In this document: piece after piece, positions 43,101 through 53,463 of the stretch
Numbering within the stretch: position 1 is the first letter of the stretch
Layout: each line of letters opens with the position of its first letter
Assembly: GCF_963576675.1 (NCBI RefSeq)
Contig: NC_088913.1
Span: 84,133,001 to 84,197,000 of the forward strand
Length of the DNA: 64,000 nt
From: Euphorbia lathyris
Taxonomy: Eukaryota; Streptophyta; Magnoliopsida; Malpighiales; Euphorbiaceae
Direction: 5' to 3'
The notes under the pieces: model-generated
Database searches by the model: none
What the model was told of the DNA's origin: nothing
Seen by the model: the letters and a program-made list of their open reading frames with translations, nothing else
Translations under genes and position numbers: made by a program

Positions 43101-44064
43101 CTACCATGGCAGCTAATTTTGGGCTGTACCTACTTCCTCTATTTTTCATTCAAAACACTCAAAAAAAAAATAAATAAAGAAAATGTCAATGGAATGTTGA
43201 AAGAGTGAGTGATTTAAAGGTACACTCAGTCAAAGTGGGTCAAGAAGACACGATATCACGATTCACGTACTCTACAAATTATTTAGGGTTGAACTTTAAT
43301 GGGTTTGATTCATGATAACGAAGTAGGAGAATCTACAGTTGGGAGATCCAGGTCAAGGGAAATAGGTTCCGGATGTGTTACTATTTCTATCTTTCATGCG
43401 AAACAGACTTTGGTTGGATCTTCGATGAAGGATACTCCGACGCTCAAGTGAGTTATGATCTTAGAGGTAATGTAAAAAGTGAGAATAATTTCTATAGTTA
43501 GAGAGAGATTAGAAAGCTTATGATGAAGGGAGTTTGACCCTTTTACACAGAAGCGGAGACTCTTAATCTAAATAGGAAAAAACTGACTTTGTATCCATTA
43601 AGGAAAAGATACCGAGAAAATCGACATTCCTTTATGGGTGACTCTATCTATGCGTGCTGTTTTAAACTCCTACTTAGGAGAGAATTCCTCCTTTCGACAT
43701 GATATGGAAGGAAGCTTTTGGAAACCCGGATAGGACATCCATCTAACATGGGGTGAGGATTCGATCCGGTTTATTCAAGATCGAATCTCAATATTAAATT
43801 ATGTTAACAGAAGCCACCATAAGTCGAGTACTTCTTTTAACGCTAGAGCAAACACTTTTGCTTCTCAAATATCTGCACCGTTTCAAGAAGGTTATTCTTT
43901 TAATGAAAACGAGACACATGTCCATTTGTCACTGTGAAAACAAAATGTCACCTTGATTCTATTTTAAGAGGAACGGGATAAATGGAATCCACTATTTCCA
44001 TTATAGGGCCGAAGGAGAAAGGGAGAGTTAGAGAGAGACTGGTTTTAGAGAGAGTAATTGATCC
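40165..44064. other. Long gene-poor intergenic region
   Basis: No gene is supported. Visible items: short repeated phrases at 40,320-40,400 (GGTCTAGGATT, two copies); a related pair at about 40,708-40,820 and 42,738-42,790 (tail CCCATTATAGAAAT / CCCATTATTGAAAT); a diverged MITE at 41,860-42,110 related to 54.3 and 55.7 kb; and an old repeat at 43,340-43,800 related to 35.7 kb. Short ORFs here have no recognisable content. Confidence 0.45.
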
Positions 44065-44697
44065 ATGGCGATTAGGGCTGTAAATGAGCCGAGCCGCTCA
44101 TGAGCGGCTTGACGTTTGGCTCGATAAAAGTTCGACTCGATTTTTTTAATAAGCAGCTCGTGAGCACGATTTTCAAGCTCGGTTTGTAAACGAGCCGAGC
44201 TTGAGCATACCAAAGCTCGCGAGCAAGCTCGATTAGAGGCTCGTGAACAAACTCGATAAAAGCCCGTGAGCTAACTCAATTATAATATATATATATATAT
44301 ATATAAATATTAAAAAAATAAAGTTTAGTAATGTTTATAATTAATATTATTTGATGTACCGAATTTGATATTATTTTGTTCGTGAACACTATAAACGAGC
44401 TCGTTCGTGAGCAAAACAAACAAGTTGCTTGTGATCAAAGCTCACGAGCACAAAAAATGAGCTTTTCATAGAAAAATAAACGAGCTGCTCACGAACAAAT
44501 AAAACAAGATGTTCGTGAGCAAGCTTGTGAGCTCGATAAACGAGCTCGGCTCGTGAGCAGCTCGTGAACAATCGAGCTGCTAAACGAGTCGAGGTCGAAT
44601 AGCAAATTGAGCTCGAACCGAGCTCGATAAGAAACTGTCGAGCCGAGCTCGAGCAGGCCAAATCTCGGCTCAGCTCGTTTACAGTCCTAATGGCGAT
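44065..44697. mobile_element. hAT MITE with perfect 8-bp TSD (617 bp)
   Basis: ATGGCGAT at 44,065-44,072 and 44,690-44,697 flanks 44,073-44,689. The ends are TAGGGCTGTAAATGAGCCGA and CTCAGCTCGTTTACAGTCCTA, inverted with few mismatches. The body is built from GAGCTCG/CGAGCTC words and a short AT microsatellite (44,286-44,304). Long antisense ORFs reflect this biased composition, not genes. Confidence 0.92.
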
Positions 44698-44787
44698 GGA
44701 GGAGAATGGTAAAATGAGTATTCTAGATTTTAGAAGGAGGGAAGGAGAGAGAAACCCGGTGAAAAAGGAGAGTCAAAGGTAAGAAAT

Positions 44788-45115
44788 CCTGGTCAACGGT
44801 CACAATGGCCACCGATGTTAAAAAGTGTAAAGTTTAGTGACTATAACGTTAAGAATTGAAATTCAATGACCATAACGTTAAAAAAAGGTAAAATTCAGTG
44901 ACTATAACGTTAAGAATTGAAGTTCAGTGGCCATAGGGCGGCCCGGTGCATTACGGTCCCCGCTGAGCGAGGGTTCGGGGAGGGGTCCCACCATAAGGGT
45001 GTACTGGGGACAAGCCTTCCCCTGCCAATTTATTTGTCAAGAGGCTGCTCCTAAGACTCGAATAACGTTAAAAATGGTAAAATTCAGTGGCCATGGTGTA
45101 ATTTACCCTAAATTA
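44788..45115. mobile_element. Fragment of GGGTAAATTAC / CCATGG MITE, interrupted by SINE
   Basis: Phrases of the family (GTCACAATGGCCACCGATG, AGTGTAAAGTTTAGTGACTA, AAATTCAGTGGCCATGGTGT, AATTTACCC) are present. The left half is missing. An Au-like SINE splits it at 44,936-45,060. Confidence 0.65.
44936..45060 (+). mobile_element. Au-like SINE, 3'-truncated
   Basis: GGGCGGCCCGGTGCATTACGG at the head, then CCCCGCTGAGCGAGGGTTCG, CCTTCCCCTGCCAATTTATT and AAGAGGCTGCTCC, ending CTAAGACTCGA where the family B-box and tail should continue. It is closer to the Au consensus at the head than the copy at 39.9 kb. The MITE sequence resumes directly after. Confidence 0.8.
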
Positions 45116-45165
45116 AATATTTGAACTTTGAGTTTTTTTTATGAGAAATCGGAAATAGAAAAACG

Positions 45166-45515
45166 GCATAATATCCATTTGGGTCCCTAAACTAAAGTTT
45201 GAAAATCAATTAGGACCTTAAACTATCAAAATCATCAATCAAGTCCTTAAACTAAGTAAAAATCATCAATTGAGTCCACATCCTAAGCAAAAATCATCAA
45301 TTGAATCCTCATCGAAAATTATTCGGTTGAACAATTTTAGACTCTCTTCTCCCATCCATTTTGAGCCAACAGAGAGATTATTATAGTCCATGTCAAATAG
45401 TTACGGTTTCTGATTTTAGGATAACATAAGGATTCAATTGATGATTTTTGTTTAGTTCAAGATTTTAATTGATGATTGTGATAGTTTAAGGTTCTAATTG
45501 ATTTTAAATTTTTTA
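45166..45515. mobile_element. Foldback MITE
   Basis: Inverted phrases: AAAATCAATTAGGACCTTAA...ATCATCAATTGA on the left, and TCAATTGATGATTTTTG...TTAAGGTTCTAATTGATTTT on the right. Arms are about 120 bp with mismatches. No coding. Confidence 0.6.
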
Positions 45516-45985
45516 AAATGAATGTAATGCCTAGAAAAAACAAACTAATTATGTATGTATAAAATTTAAATTATCAATTATTTGAATGTCATGAAGCAAA
45601 GTACATACAGTAACATAGCCGTGACTAATATATAGTTTTTTTTTTTTTTGAAAGGAATATATAGTTTATTATTTTTTAATGAATTATTTATATCATCTTT
45701 TAACAATTTGTAATTCAAACAAACAAAATAAACTGTAATTAGTATTAAGTGATTTGATAGTGATTTTTGAATAAGACATGTATATCTTTTTCATCACGAG
45801 AGACCAATTTGTGAATTTTCTAGCCACCTAAAATACACCTAAAATACTTATAAGAAATAATTATATCAAATTGACATAATTATTCAATAATTTTAATTAG
45901 TTGCTATTAATTTCGAATTAATCTTCTATCTTGATTTGGGAACCTAGCTGACAAGGACTTGATTTGATTCCGGTTGGTGTAGTAT

Positions 45986-46469
45986 GTCAAAAATAGGGTA
46001 AATTACACCCATGGCCACTGAACTTTACACTTTTTAACACCGGTGGCCACTTAACGTCTAAAAACAACCGTTGGCGGTTAAAAATAAAAAATCCAAAGAG
46101 TTAATGATATTCTAAGGAACTTTAATTCTTGAAATTTTTCGTTTTGAGGTCATTTTGGTGTTGTTTGGTTAGGAGAGAGAAAGTGAATTTTTAGAGAGAG
46201 AAAGCTCCAAAAAATGTGATTTTCGAAAATAAAAAATGTGGTTTCATGGTAAATGTTGTTCTGAACAACTTTAATTCTTGAATATTTTCATTTTGAGGTC
46301 GTTAACGATCGTTAACGGTCATTTTGAGAAGTTAGTTAAAATTGAGTGGCCACCGGTGTTAAAAAATGTAAAGTTCAGTGGCCATACCGGGAAGAAATGA
46401 AGTTCAGTGGCCATAATGTGAAAATGGGTAAAGTTCAGTGGCCATGGGTGTAATTTACCCGTCAAAATA
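45986..46469. mobile_element. Mutator-like MITE with 9-10 bp TSD
   Basis: The element 45,996-46,460 begins GGGTAAATTACACCCATGGC and ends GCCATGGGTGTAATTTACCC, perfect over 20 bp. It is flanked by GTCAAAAATA (left) and GTCAAAATA (right), one A different, fitting a 9-bp Mutator TSD. It is the best preserved copy of the family seen at 15.2, 44.8 and 48.7 kb. Confidence 0.82.
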
Positions 46470-46599
46470 ATTGTAATCTTTTACGTACCAAATAGTTATA
46501 ATATAATTAAATCATATAATATATTAAATAAATAAAAATAATATCAGTTAAAGAATCAAATGAAATAAAAAATTTAACAGATAAATAGCTTTTATTACT

Positions 46600-47100
46600 C
46601 TACCGCTTTAAAGCGTGTTTGCACGTGTTGAATGCACACGTTATTAATAAGTCACAATCACTATATCTTCATTTCCGACATGAGATTCATTTTATTTCGT
46701 TTCCTATAACCATCTTTTAAGGCTGCTCCTTGTTCAGACCTTCTACTCCGGCACCATCCACTCCAGACCGTGTCGTTATAGGTCCACTAGTTTTCGCTTG
46801 GTTCGTCCCTAAACCACACATGGTATGTGGAGAGTCGACTGGCTACCAATTGTAACAACCCGACTCTGATACTAATTATAACAGCCTGACCAATAACATA
46901 TAATTATCCGCTTTAGTTCAAATCCAACACCTTGGATCTCACGATTTAAAAATATATTGAATATACACCTTATTAATATCAGTCACTCTCTTTCCATTTT
47001 CCATATAGAATTCAGTTCATTTATATCTCAGGCTGCTCCTTATTGAAATTATCTATTTTGACGCCATCCAATTTAGACCGGTCATTATAATGATATTATT
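46600..47100 (-). mobile_element. TRIM (miniature LTR element), minus strand
   Basis: Two related segments (LTRs), about 46,600-46,785 and 46,877-47,100, share the order CAATCACTAT...CATTTTATTTC...GGCTGCTCCTTG...CCATCCA...AGACCG. Between them, the complement of a PBS-like ATTAGTATCAGAGTC lies at 46,862-46,876 next to the LTR end TGTTATA. The internal domain is only about 90 bp. The same internal wording occurs on the plus strand at 56,280-56,350. No ORF. One LTR is truncated. Confidence 0.7.
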
Positions 47101-47430
47101 TATAATGGGTTTACCATGATAACCCCCAATATATGTTTTATTTGAAAAATCCACACAATTGTGTGGTTAATTTCATTTTTTCCCATTTAGGATAGATTTC
47201 AATTTTTTGTGAATATCAATTTTGGCATTGTCACATGATTAGAAAGGCAAACAAGAGAATTACTAAAATTTTCTATCACTCTATCTATCACAAATTAGAC
47301 TAATTAACATCAATCTATTTGTGTGATAAACAGACTAATATTAGTTCGAATGTCACACAAGTGGATGGAAAATTATTACAGATTCTGTTTTCATATCAAA
47401 TGGAAAACTTTCAATGTACATCGGTCCTGT

Positions 47431-47806
47431 TTCGCAAATAATTGTTAATAGTTACCGTAATAACTGATTCGACTAATGATTTCACTAGTTAAGTTTGGTA
47501 AAATTTAACTGATTACTAATAGTTGTTTGTGTAAAATGATAAATAAGAACATGATAAAAAACTTTATTTGGAATTAAATGGTAGTAATTAGAGGTAAAAA
47601 TGTCATTCAAAAGAGATAGAACAATAAACTAATTGAAAAATCTTTTAAAAACCAGCATTGTCAGAATTAGCCTTTTGGATTCAAGAAACTCTTTTTCAAA
47701 CATATCTTCACTAAACACCACTATTAGAAGTTTGACTAGTCAAAACCTCTAAAGTGGCTCAAACATCTAATTTTATCCCAAAAAACTCTTTACCAAATAG
47801 TGTCAT
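47431..47806 (-). mobile_element. MITE, family 1, minus orientation
   Basis: Reversed, it begins CTATTTGGTAAAGAGTTTTT and contains TTTGGGATAAAATTAG, then ends near GCGAAACAGGACCG. This parallels the element at 11,267-11,668 over most of its length. TSD not resolved. Confidence 0.6.
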
Positions 47807-47909
47807 TATATAGTGTGGACACACGCATCTATAATTTTATATTTTTATAAGCGAGGTTATAATATACATATTCAAATGTGAATTAAAGATCTTTAATATG
47901 ATATGGAGG

Positions 47910-48404
47910 ATTAAATGCATCATTGGTCACTGAACTTACATGGTTGTCTCAAAATGGCCACTCAACTTCAACTTGTCTCAATAAAATCACTCAACTTTGA
48001 GTTTTGTCTCAATTAGGTCACTCCGTCGATTTTAGTGGTTAAAACGCATCAAAATAATGATATGGGTGGCACATCAACATGAGTTAACTCAAATCTCTGA
48101 CCGAAACGAAATGTGGCAGCCACATGTCACGTATATTTATGAAAAAACTAAATTTTTGTTTTTTTTTCATAAAAATAATCGACACATGATAGCCAAGTGG
48201 CACATATGTAAATGTCATGTGTCATTTCGGTTAGAAATATGAGTTGTCTCGTATTGACGTATCACTTATGTCATCATTGAAATCATCATAGTGACCTAAT
48301 TAAGACAAAACTCAAAATTGAGTGATTTTATTGAGACAAATTGAAATTGAGTGACCATTTTAAGATAACCATGTAAGTTCAGTGTCCAATGATGTATTTA
48401 ACCT
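47910..48404. mobile_element. Foldback MITE (TTAAATGCATCATTGG ends)
   Basis: The left end TTAAATGCATCATTGGTCAC and the right end CCAATGATGTATTTAA are inverted. Pairing continues through GAACTTACATGG, CAAAATGGCCACTCAA and GTCTCAATTAGGTCAC with their partners, giving arms of about 130 bp. The short 61-codon ORF in the loop has no recognisable content. Confidence 0.7.
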
Positions 48405-48675
48405 ATGGATGATTTGTTCCCTGATATAAAAACTCCTAACAACGGATTAATATTAGTCTATCTATATACTATGATAAAAATTATTGTAAATCTTTATTTG
48501 ATCTTTCTGATTGACAGGTTAACAAAACTCATCAATACATACACATAAATAGTTTGAAATCTATTTAAATGGAGTTAGACTATACTTACTTTGAATTTTT
48601 TAGTAATCAACTATAAATACGTCTCTCTCTAAAAAAACTACAAATTTCTCCATTTCTCATCTTTATTTTTACGGT

Positions 48676-49132
48676 AAATTAGACCCATCAATATTGAATT
48701 TTACTTATTTTTACAGTATAACCACTAAATGTTAAAACGTTAAAAATGACCGTTGATGACTCAAAATAGAAAATGCCAAGAATTTATAATAATTTAAGCA
48801 ACTTTTACTTCTTCATTTTTTTTTGTTTTGTTTTGAGGTCATCATTTATGTATTATTTGGTTAGAAGACAGAAAATAAATGTTTAAAAACAGAAAGGTAT
48901 GGAGATGATAATTTTGGAAAATAAAAAATATGGTTTCATGGTAAATGTGGTTCTAAACAACTTTAATTCTTGGATCTTTCTATGTTGAGATAGTCATTTT
49001 AAGACGTTAATTCAAGTTTAATAGCCATAATATTAGAAAATGTAAATTTGAGTGACTTTTATATTACTTTATGAAGTTCAATGACTATACCATGAAAATG
49101 AGTAAATTTCAACAGCGATCGATGTGATTTTC
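48676..49132. mobile_element. Diverged GGGTAAATTAC-type MITE
   Basis: It contains the family body (AAAACGTTAAAAATGACCGT, TGTTTTGAGGTCATC, GTTTCATGGTAAATGTGG, TTCTAAACAACTTTAATTCT). The ends have decayed (GGTAAATTAGACCC left, GATGTGATTTTCCC right). Confidence 0.6.
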
Positions 49133-49169
49133 CCTTTATTTTTATGTTTGAGGTTAATTCAAGTTTAGG

Positions 49170-49330
49170 TGAAAAGACCAGTTAAAGTTGGTTGGAGTGG
49201 TTAATGACATCAAGTCGCTTAAACTAGATCTCAATAATTCGAGTTTTACATAGATAGAAAGCTTTAATTAGAAAATAATCTATCTAAAGGTTGTCTGGCG
49301 AGACTCGAACCGAGAAATCAGTCCTAAAAA
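49170..49330 (+). mobile_element. SINE-like tRNA-derived fragment
   Basis: An A-box-like TTGGTTGGAGTGGTTAATGA and a B-box-like segment (TCAATAATTCGAGTTTTAC) lie about 40 bp apart. They are followed by GTCTGGCGAGACTCGAACCG, a configuration seen in plant SINEs. No cloverleaf tRNA can be drawn. Confidence 0.45.
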
Positions 49331-50149
49331 CTATATAAAAAAAGTTTAGGTGAAAATTAGTGGAGAGGATCCATTATGAATTAAAGACTATTTTTTTTTT
49401 TTTGTAATTACTGTAAAATTAGGTCAAGCCAAACATAAACATAAGTAGAGAGAGAGAGAAACAAAGTGTAGAGAGAGAAAGAGAGATTTAATTTGTGTGT
49501 TAGGTTTCACACGTGAATGTTTGTGTGTGTGTGTAGCTAACAAACATTCACATATAGTAGAGTCACTATCTTTCAAAGCTAGGGTTTCATAAAAAGAGAA
49601 TCTTGTGTTCATAACCCTTTTAAATGCCCAAACCCTAATCTCAAAAATTTACTAATAAAAAGCACAAATTTCCATACAAAAGAAGAAGAAAAATTGGGTC
49701 TTTTTTTTTTCTTCTTCTTCATATTCTAGACAAGACAAAATAGAACGTGGAAAGGTTACATTTATTTTCACAACTTCCTACCCTTGCCGTTTGCTTTGGC
49801 GGCGGTCAACATCTACCCTTGCTTTTGTTTTTCCGGTTAATTAGGGTTATATAGGGAGCAATTTTACGATAAATATACCCGATTAATAAAAATCGTCTTG
49901 CATACTATTAGTGTAAAGAAAAAAATTTATATATAAAAATTTATTGATTCGTCGAGAGTATTATTACCGAAGTAGCACATTTTTTGCTAATAGAAAAACG
50001 TAATATTTCGTTAATGAGGTTTGAAATTGCATCTTCTGGTAAACATTATGTTTAAGATTATACTGTTTTATATGTGGGGCTAAATTCATTTTCTGCAATA
50101 ATCATATGACTAAATTTATAATTTATCACTTATTATATGACAACACGAC
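49331..50149. other. Intergenic with GA-rich tract
   Basis: GAGAGAGA tracts and a short GT run (49,449-49,535) are present, together with AAACCCTAG-type words (49,620-49,640 and complement) that often occur in plant 5' UTRs. No coding exon could be attached. Confidence 0.35.
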
Positions 50150-50463
50150 TTAGGGCCCGTTTGTTTTACCTACTATTTGCTGTTACGGCTTGCTATTTGC
50201 TATTGCTTCTTGCTGTTTGCTGTTACGGTTTGCTGTTTGCTGTTGGAAAAAACTTATTTTCCAAAAAGCAGAGATTCTCTGCTTTTGTAAAAGACTGCTT
50301 TTCATGTGTAAAAGGCAAACAGGAGGTCACTAACCAAACACCTAAGGCTGCTTTTCAGGTGTAAAAAGCAAACAAGAAGTCACTAACCAAACACCTAAAA
50401 CTCTTCATTTTGAATTGAAAAGGAAAACAGGAACATGAAAAGGAGTAACCAAACACCTCCTTA
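50150..50463 (+). mobile_element. MITE, family 2 (Harbinger-like), TSD TTA
   Basis: TTA flanks 50,153-50,460. It starts GGGCCCGTTTGTTTTACCTA and ends CCAAACACCTCC. It shares most of its length, inverted, with the element at 17,942-18,233. Internal duplication of TTGCTGTTTGCTGTTACGG is visible. A 75-codon ORF is incidental. Confidence 0.78.
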
Positions 50464-51447
50464 TAAAAATAAAAATAATATATCTGATGCAACCGATATT
50501 TAATGCTATTTTAATTTTTGTTTATTTATATGAGATAAAGTACAAATTTAGTGCTAGTATTACTAGGGGAGAATGAGTTTAGTTTCTAAGCAAAAAACAT
50601 AAACTTGTTTATCAACGCGTTGCAATTTCAAGACTCATCAACATAAAATTAGTTTTTCTCATGTGTTTCACCATACTAACCAACCAATAAAATTTGAAAT
50701 TACATATCCACTAATAAAAAAAATTTGCTAATAAGATTTAAAATTATACCGTCTGATATAATTAGGGTTAGGATTATACTGTGTTTTCGTTAATAAAACT
50801 AATTTCAGATTTTATCTCTATTTATATACGTGGATATATAAATCACATAAATAACATGATTATGTGTTTTAATATTTGAGGAGCTCAAGCTAACAAAAGA
50901 AATTACTCTATATACTAAGTGAAAATTTAGTCTTTTTTTAATAGATTAAAATCGAAATTAATTTATAATTTCCACGGACTTTAAAAATAGATAGGTCAAT
51001 TCATACCCCAAATCTTTTACCATAATACTTATATTATATAATATAGGGTCCAAATTAATTTGTATCTTTTTGATGATTAACTCATAAAAGTAATGATTAA
51101 ATAATATTTATACATAAAGTTTCAAAGATTTTGCCTTTGGAAGGATCCTAAAATTGTCTTTATATATTGTCAATGGGTATCCCTATTTTAGGGTTAAAAA
51201 CTACTATATGTTTCATCTATGTAAATGGTCTTTCTTAATTAGTCAAACACTATCTCTCTTGTTTCTTTTATTTCTTTTTCTTTTATTAGTTTTAGGTAAA
51301 TAATTTCATAGAGGTTACTAGCTAGTAGCACTAATTAGAAGTTTTTTTTTTTTTTTTTTTTTTGACAAAGATGCAAATGTGTGGAGTTAATTTCAATCTT
51401 TCAAATTTTTGTAAATTTAATTAATAAGCTATAAAAATAATTACTTA
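50464..51447. other. AT-rich intergenic
   Basis: No element or gene recognised. A T-run is at about 51,340-51,363. Confidence 0.4.
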
Positions 51448-51876
51448 TTGATTAAGGGGTGAATTAAAAAAAAACTTCTATGGTTACACGAATTGTCAAA
51501 CGTATATCTGTGGTTTTTTTCGACCAAAAGAGGACTGAGGTTCTTCATTATGATGAAAATGAAGATTTTTTAGTTGACACTCTAAAAATGACTATTAACA
51601 ACATCAAAATAAAAATTTCTAAGAATAAAAATTTTTTAGTATCACATTTACAACGGAACCACGTTTTTTATTATTAAAAATCATTATTTTTGGAGTTTTT
51701 TTCTCTAAACATTCATTTTGACGTCGTTAACAGTCATTTTTAGAGTGTCAAACTAAAAGATCATCGTTTTTTAGTAAAGCGAGGAACCACAACCATCTCT
51801 TGGTCGTAAAAAAACACAGTTTGACAATTCGTGTCACCACATTGATTTTTTTTTTTGGAATTTACCCTTGATTAAA
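51448..51876. mobile_element. Mutator-like MITE upstream of LBD12-like gene
   Basis: The element 51,457-51,867 (411 bp) has inverted ends GGGTGAATTAAAAA... and ...GGAATTTACCC, pairing also through GAATTGTCAAACGTATATCT and its partner. It is flanked by TTGATTAAG and TTGATTAAA (8 of 9 identical). It ends about 560 bp before the LBD start codon. Confidence 0.75.
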
Positions 51877-52357
51877 TAATTAAATTTTAATCATTCATTT
51901 TGAATAAAAATTACTCTTAATCCAAAAAAAAAAATTGAAAATTTATATTATGATATACTCCATTTTTTCTAAAAGAAATTTGACAAAAAAAAAAAATACT
52001 TGTTTTAGGAAATTGATTAATTTAAGAAAATTGACCTTAATTTGAAAAATGGATCATCAATAGCACGTTGGCTTTGATCCTCTAGAACGTGCAACCACAA
52101 GAACTTGTTTTCTTAATTTTTATTTTATTTTTTCTTCCTATATCATACAATTATTTAATTAATAAAACCCTATTTTCAAATATGCAATTAAGTACATATG
52201 ATATAATATATACTTTCTTATCTAACCTTAATTATAGTTTAATTACATGAGTGAAAACAAATTAAGTCAATTAATTAATCATTAATTTATATACCAAAAC
52301 AGTGTGAATATCATTTAATAAATATTCTATTAAATTAAACAATAATTTCATAGTCAT

Positions 52358-52365
52358 TATAAATA
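52358..52365 (+). promoter_or_regulatory. TATA box of LBD12-like gene
   Basis: TATAAATA lies 63-70 bp upstream of the ATG (52,428), followed by ACACACTCCCATCTCATTC, a typical plant start-site context. The 5' UTR would be about 35-45 nt. Confidence 0.65.
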
Positions 52366-52427
52366 TACACACTCCCATCTCATTCTCTCCTCTCACCAAA
52401 AGCTTCAAACTCACAAAACTTAAAAAT

Positions 52428-52583
52428 ATGGGTGGAAACTCTCCTTGTGCTTCCTGCAAATTGCTCCGTCGCCGATGTGCGAAAGACTGCATTTTCGCCC
52501 CTTATTTCCCCTCCGACGATCCCCACAAGTTCGCCATCGTTCACAAGGTTTTCGGTGCTAGCAATGTCAGCAAAATGTTGCAG
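52428..52583 (+). CDS. LBD12: LBD12-like exon 1
   Basis: 52 codons from ATG to CAG at the donor site CAG/GTCTCTCC. It encodes the complete CX2CX6CX3C block and the first half of the GAS block, ending SNVSKMLQ. Confidence 0.93.
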
Positions 52584-53463
52584 GTCTCTCCTTAATCCAT
52601 CTCTCTCTCACATTTCCTTACTAAACCTAATCTATAAATCTTGGTATTGGCTCGTAAATATCTTAAATATGTATCTTCTGATAAGAAAACTCGAAAAAAA
52701 ATGTTTTTACCAGCAGGACACAGCCGGATGAACTGTGTCCTGCCGGGTTTTTGATGGCTAGGTTTCCTTCCTAAACATAAATCTACCGGTATTGGTTCGT
52801 TAATATCTTACAATATATGTATTTTCTGATAAGAAAACTTTAAAAATAATGTTTTTACCAACAGGACGCAGCTGGATGAGCTGTGTCATGCTGGGTTTTT
52901 GATGACTAGGTTTCATTCCTAAATGTAAATTTATCGGTATTGGTTCGTTAATATCTTAAATATGTATCTTTTGATAAGAAAACTCAAAAAATATTGTTCT
53001 TAGCAGCAGGACGCAGCTGGATGAGCTGTGTTCTGCAGGGTTTATAGGTTTGAATATACTAAGTTCGGGTATTTTTATGTGCGAACAGGAGTTACCGATA
53101 CATCAAAGGGCGGATGCGGTAAGCAGTTTAGTTTACGAAGCGAATGCAAGAGTTAGGGATCCAGTGTATGGATGTGTAGGAGCCATATCATACCTCCAAA
53201 ACCAGGTTTCTCAGCTTCAAATGCAACTAGCAGTAGCTCAGGCAGAGATACTATGCATCCAGATGCAGAATGAACCAGTGATCCCTACTCCACATCACCA
53301 TCAGATTATTCATCATCATCATCCTGTGGATGATCATGAAAAATCATCATCATATCTTCTCCAAAATGGTCTTCCTCAGCAGTACCTTAATTTTGCTTCT
53401 TCTAGCAATGTTATTCATGACTCTTTTAAGAGAGAGAGCATTTTTGGTGACATTATCTCTTAA
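52428..53463 (+). CDS. LBD12: LOB-domain transcription factor, LBD12-like (2 exons, 176 aa)
   Basis: Exon 1 is 52,428-52,583 (52 codons) and exon 2 is 53,089-53,463. The 505-bp intron is bounded by GT (52,584) and AG (53,087-53,088) and lies between LQ and ELP, the usual position in LBD genes. The protein starts MGGNSPCASCKLLRRRCAKD. The zinc-binding CX2CX6CX3C block uses C7, C10, C17 and C21. The GAS block spans about residues 35-83 with the DPVYG motif at 76-80. The coiled motif LX6LX3LX6I uses L88, L95, L99 and I106, so it is class I. The C-terminus is His-rich. The wording is nearest to Arabidopsis LBD12/ASL5, from memory. It is a nuclear DNA-binding regulator of organ boundary and development genes by family. 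The frame is intact, so the gene is likely functional. Confidence 0.93.
52627..53048 (+). repeat. Intronic triple tandem repeat with conserved hairpin
   Basis: Three units (about 52,627-52,771, 52,772-52,917 and 52,918-53,048; 130-146 bp) each contain GGTATTGG, TAATATCTTA-type words, TGATAAGAAAACT and a hairpin. Unit 1: GCAGGACACAG (52,713-52,723) and CTGTGTCCTGC (52,733-52,743), perfect 11 bp. Unit 2: 52,862-52,871 and 52,881-52,890, one mismatch. Unit 3: 53,006-53,016 and 53,026-53,036, fully paired if G-U pairs are allowed. Each loop is 9 nt. Confidence 0.85.
53089..53463 (+). CDS. LBD12: LBD12-like exon 2
   Basis: The exon starts directly after the acceptor GCGAACAG with GAG TTA CCG (ELP) and ends at TAA 53,461-53,463. 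It encodes the rest of the GAS block, the leucine-zipper-like helix and a variable, His-rich C-terminus. Confidence 0.93.
   Translation, partial: ELPIHQRADAVSSLVYEANARVRDPVYGCVGAISYLQNQVSQLQMQLAVAQAEILCIQMQNEPVIPTPHHHQIIHHHHPVDDHEKSSSYLLQNGLPQQYLNFASSSNVIHDSFKRESIFGDIIS

Noticed and set aside
44389..44661. 90-codon and related ORFs in the hAT MITE
   Set aside because: They are products of the GAGCTCG-word composition of a non-autonomous MITE with exact ends and TSD.
49424..49612. Possible 5' UTR or exon of a minus-strand host gene (AAACCCTAG words, GA tract)
   Set aside because: No downstream exon with a recognisable protein can be joined. The 62-codon ORF is Ser/Leu-rich low-complexity sequence.
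53050..53463. Separate 137-codon gene starting at 53,050
   Set aside because: The first 13 codons lie in the intron. The true exon starts after the acceptor at 53,088, since ELP follows the exon 1 end LQ as in LOB-domain proteins.
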